64,000 nucleotides of DNA from Perkinsela sp. pyNocScin1. Lineage: Eukaryota > Euglenozoa > Kinetoplastea > Prokinetoplastida > Perkinselidae. Positions 61,701-64,000 of this stretch are shown here, in pieces. Location of the stretch: positions 372,001-436,000 of the forward strand of contig CAXHTR010000002.1 in NCBI GenBank assembly GCA_964019655.1, given 5' to 3'. A model generated the notes under the pieces. The model saw only the letters and a list, made by a program, of their open reading frames with translations, ran no database searches and was not told the origin of the DNA. The position numbers and the translations under genes are program-made. Within the stretch, counting starts at the first letter, position 1, and every line of letters begins with the position of its first letter.

Positions 61701-64000
61701 ACTGTAGAAAGAAGACTACGCCCGAGGCGTACGAAAAGATATCGTTGTCTCTAGAGCCTGACGAATACTTCAAAGCCAAGAGTCCACTGATAACGCAGAG
61801 TGAAGCCCGCGAATATGAGGAGCTTCTTTTGAACGAGTTCATGGATTGGGTTGAAAAATCAAAGACTGATAAGGAATATAAGCGCCTTTGTGTGAGCATT
61901 CTCAACGATTCCGGTGCTGGGATTAATTTCATGCTGCCCCCGCTTACACCGAAGCTCTACAATGCGATGTCTGCTGCGCAAGAGGAAGATGACGACATCC
62001 TAGACTATCTCTACCCCGACAACTTCTTCGGCAATGAAAAAGAGCCATCTATCCACAGCATACGCCTACACCAATATTTGATCACAGCGTATCTATGCTA
62101 CTGGGAGAAAGAACAGCTTGCGGATCAGGACTCACCTTACATGGACATGCTGAAAGAGGTTCTCGACGAGTTTGAAGTAACCTGTGTCGAGCGGCTCCCA
62201 TACCCACTGTCCGAGCACGCAACGAAACTAAAAAAGAGTAGCTGTCTTCCGGCAAGCTCAACAGCGTTTATGCATTTCATAGAGCAAAGCATTGTGAGCT
62301 ACACAGAGGCAAAAAACCTCTTCGAAGATGCTACCGAGCATTCGATTCGCCAGCTGACGCTTCCGCGACCTTCATCAATTGAATACGCGAAAGAATTCTT
62401 AATGGAATTGTTGGTTATGCTCAACACGCGCGACATGCTCCCATGCATCGTTTTCACGCTTGATATTTCCGACTGCGAAGATATGGCGATGCATCTGTGC
62501 GAACAGCTTGAAGCATCAGAAGCGAACTATAGACACAGCGATGAATTCAATACAATGGTCTCTGAAGTCGAGAAGCTCAAAAAGCAAATTCAGCTTCAAG
62601 AGAAAACGCGATCCGGGAAAATCCGGCAGTCGAAATCAGCTGATAGTGGTGATGGTGACGGTGACTCAAGGCGAGAGAAGAGCGACTTCCGTGTCGACAA
62701 AGACGAATTTCAAGAGATTGAAGACCTTGTTCGTGAAATCCCGCCTATTCTGCCATTCTTCTCATTCGCAAAATATGGCGCTGGGGAGGATTCCGCGAAG
62801 GTTGACGAGCTCATCGCACAGAGCCTTGGGCCCGCAGAGTACTGGAGCGACTTTGAACGAAAGATAGTGCGCTGTATTCAGCGAGGTATCGGTTTACACC
62901 ATCGTGGTCTGCCAAATAAGATCCAGGCACTTGTCGAGCATCTGTTCAGGACACAGAATATTGGCATAATTGTCAGTACAGCGACGCTCGCGCTTGGTAT
63001 CCATTCGCCATGTCGCACTGTCGTCATTGCAGGGGACAACATGGAGCTTAATCCGACGCAGTTCAGGCAAATGTCTGGGCGTGCTGGCCGCCGTGGTTTA
63101 GATCTCCTCGGGAACGTATTCTTCCTTGGTATCCCCTTCCGCAAGATCAAGCGGCTCTTAACGTCAAAGCTCCAAGTCCTTCGTGGACACCGCCTCACGG
63201 ATCCAACAAACATGCTACATATGACAGACGCCGTCACACGCTTAAAGCAAAAGCTTTTGAAAGACTCGCAGCAGCGGAAGAAAGTTGTCAAGAAAGAGGA
63301 TCAAAAAGAAATGGCAGCTATGTTTGAAGAAGATATCGAGAGAGTCTGGGGATCCACGCTCGTAGAGAGCTTCTTTGGGCGAAAATTTGCGCATAGTAAA
63401 GACTGGGTTCAGCATACGCAGAAGCTTATGAATGATCTCGGCCTTTCCTTATCAGCGAGCGACCAAGCCAGTTTCAACAACGACGTAAATATCTACGGGA
63501 CAATCCTTCTGAAATGCCTGAATATGTATAAGAATGTTCGCACCAATCCTCTCAATTTTGCGTTCCTTGCTGCGCTTCGATGCGGTGCTCTCCACACCAT
63601 TGCAAAACAAGCCCCACATATCTCGGCCCAAGCATTCAAGAACGACTTTTCTCAGATGAATACCGCATTTGTTCAAGCTCTCTGCGCATTGACGCAGCTT
63701 GATGAATACGGCTTTCCGCTCGAGCTCCACCGCTCTGTACTCTCATGTGAAAAGCAGCAAAACTCTGAGACAAACAGCGTGTTCATCCCCCCATTGAGTA
63801 AAATTGGCGATGGAGCACTCCATGCGGCTTTGACGCAATACTCTCAAAAAGTCATTAAAAGCTACGTGCAATACGTCAAGAGCGTACGCGCGTCCCAGCC
63901 TGATCACGAAGATGTGCTTCCTTTTTCTAAAGTTTCGTTTGGCAAGTCTCATAAAGCTTCTGCAAGGTCTGTGTTTAGCGCGCTTTGCGGGCGACAGGAT
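58706..64000 (+). CDS. DDX60-family DExH-box RNA helicase (3' end beyond window)
   Basis: Partial: 1,765 codons from the ATG at 58706 with no stop before the edge. An N-terminal region begins with an element seen in DDX60 proteins (FFFIDFDALLLSSL). The Ski2-like helicase core follows: motif I TPTSSGKT (713-720), motif II DEIH (826-829), LSATIS, then a large insert, TATLALGI, and motif VI QMSGRAGRRG from 1455. In animals DDX60 aids innate antiviral sensing and is linked to stalled ribosomes; relatives occur across protists with unknown roles. The upstream spacer (58573-58705) holds pyrimidine tracts and AG sites suitable for trans-splicing. Confidence 0.85.
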   Translation, partial: MTSAEISCIQHEYAKSLPQRLDLFKQLYADTFFFIDFDALLLSSLNIASIDWAHLQPLQVIYHVELFLQRLVERKARFSIILLESSAWLWQLVPSMQLLRECCRTHLKHHCATNGIDFVAFQDLAPRSKGSFKQYFSEKQPEFMIMSDAEEIAPLYEASEDMLRIARAYLRGQCIHFMQSYEAPVVFASRIIFKDGTAVGFVWASIKGGSSDEDLRKAIQVIGSQIVAEEQVHKDTDSLDRSESVRRSTFVEVARRIGQSNPTCSKLHLFLCHVAVLEVEPLQDRSFLLSITSRSLRSYFEDVCKYATELTGHYDRSVADLFDKRLFMKVCADILSDGKAPKTEVFKAYTEICISAGLSACLMDHLSDLRNIVQFESLEEPHEILETGLRDWDGEPLSKWVARSDTLKRIDDCYTAQDNLSAKRENFFRRVHDDAQTLFEKPYDLTWKEKESRSVVKTSERGIMITNTYERVKQDVEKRKIRRNNLEQEFKAMEFHQGMSTLIDFISDCQSTWKQYEREIKRIPEGPDVASVMFNSAVGYYELIMETYKFLIPEAEKLWVAEIDTANSRKATPNPAYAATMFQLIHKAREAIENNAAFITTDALRKKTKQYLRDLRDRLSILGLKDNVKVWEEMWKRKDIQLPVPSLFIPDVQTYYVKLSSARFQLSAMSERLDRPQSSGDRVEPSRVPFNPDKWQADLLDIVDKRESAIVCTPTSSGKTFVSFYCIKLTVSPNPACHKDNQPGLVVYVSPTKPLLRQALASIYAKYQAKKYEMGWNVYGVLEDYAFMVEKCQALVTIPEAFEQLLLSSHVEDQALVQRIQYVIFDEIHSIDDLRSGCIWERLLVLCRAPFIALSATISNAEALSGWLQGVQDHAKAQHEARTGTKIPEKIELSDKNYAFARRFKVHLIPKEGEKIHRWSDLAKYCFRPIQHYENSSGRTKVYNTNGMLDSKYHSDSVLPLNPLSLFTLKQLQEEGSFPKDMIFLPKEVLALYDVIKANCRKKTTPEAYEKISLSLEPDEYFKAKSPLITQSEAREYEELLLNEFMDWVEKSKTDKEYKRLCVSILNDSGAGINFMLPPLTPKLYNAMSAAQEEDDDILDYLYPDNFFGNEKEPSIHSIRLHQYLITAYLCYWEKEQLADQDSPYMDMLKEVLDEFEVTCVERLPYPLSEHATKLKKSSCLPASSTAFMHFIEQSIVSYTEAKNLFEDATEHSIRQLTLPRPSSIEYAKEFLMELLVMLNTRDMLPCIVFTLDISDCEDMAMHLCEQLEASEANYRHSDEFNTMVSEVEKLKKQIQLQEKTRSGKIRQSKSADSGDGDGDSRREKSDFRVDKDEFQEIEDLVREIPPILPFFSFAKYGAGEDSAKVDELIAQSLGPAEYWSDFERKIVRCIQRGIGLHHRGLPNKIQALVEHLFRTQNIGIIVSTATLALGIHSPCRTVVIAGDNMELNPTQFRQMSGRAGRRGLDLLGNVFFLGIPFRKIKRLLTSKLQVLRGHRLTDPTNMLHMTDAVTRLKQKLLKDSQQRKKVVKKEDQKEMAAMFEEDIERVWGSTLVESFFGRKFAHSKDWVQHTQKLMNDLGLSLSASDQASFNNDVNIYGTILLKCLNMYKNVRTNPLNFAFLAALRCGALHTIAKQAPHISAQAFKNDFSQMNTAFVQALCALTQLDEYGFPLELHRSVLSCEKQQNSETNSVFIPPLSKIGDGALHAALTQYSQKVIKSYVQYVKSVRASQPDHEDVLPFSKVSFGKSHKASARSVFSALCGRQD

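Overview
The window reads as nuclear DNA of a kinetoplastid protist, most likely a small-genome, non-trypanosomatid lineage of the Perkinsela type. That genus guess is inference; the kinetoplastid call is well supported. Genes are intronless, packed 50-300 bases apart and arranged in long same-strand blocks. Several starts sit just after a pyrimidine run followed by AG, as expected for spliced-leader trans-splicing. One gene encodes a RET1-type mitochondrial uridylyltransferase, with a C2H2 finger and a domain inserted into its catalytic core, a design known from kinetoplastid U-tailing and RNA editing. A TFIIB of trypanosome size and three LRR proteins with a PSA-like cap fit the same picture. 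No rRNA, tRNA, transposon or CRISPR array was recognised.

Layout. Block A (minus, 120-21819, transcribed leftwards from about 22 kb) holds three orphan genes, the proteasome ATPase RPT5, a run of mitochondrial gene-expression candidates (PPR protein, RsfS/MALSU1-like factor, membrane orphan, twin-CX9C protein, helical-repeat protein, RET1-like TUTase), then ENP1/bystin, a REX1-type exonuclease, branchpoint-binding SF1, an orphan, and LTV1. A divergent strand-switch region of 1.2 kb (21820-23015) follows.

Block B (plus, 23016-42144) holds GRP94, a secreted PAN-like protein, RPA2, the double AAA ATPase NVL/RIX7, TFIIB, an LRR protein, CCT7, a 993-residue orphan, SEC23 and two tandem LRR proteins. 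It meets Block C at a convergent switch (42145-42658). Block C (minus, 42659-54053) holds two orphans, RPC25, an FHA-like/tandem-BRCT protein, a coiled-coil orphan, serine hydroxymethyltransferase and a family-A DNA polymerase relative with an intact exonuclease and a decayed polymerase domain. A divergent switch of only 239 bases leads to Block D (plus, 54293 to the edge): two small orphans, ribosomal P2, a duplicated ENT-like protein, a second helical-repeat protein, and a DDX60-family helicase that runs off the window.

Themes. Block A combines pre-40S assembly (ENP1 and LTV1 are partners in other eukaryotes) with mitochondrial RNA and ribosome factors. Blocks B and C hold secretory-pathway, chaperone, transcription and replication genes. 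Base composition follows the blocks: AT-rich near both divergent switches and most GC-rich towards the convergent switch and the left edge. Many track-style longest frames begin at GTG or TTG upstream of the true ATG; I moved those starts to the ATG that follows a plausible splice acceptor.
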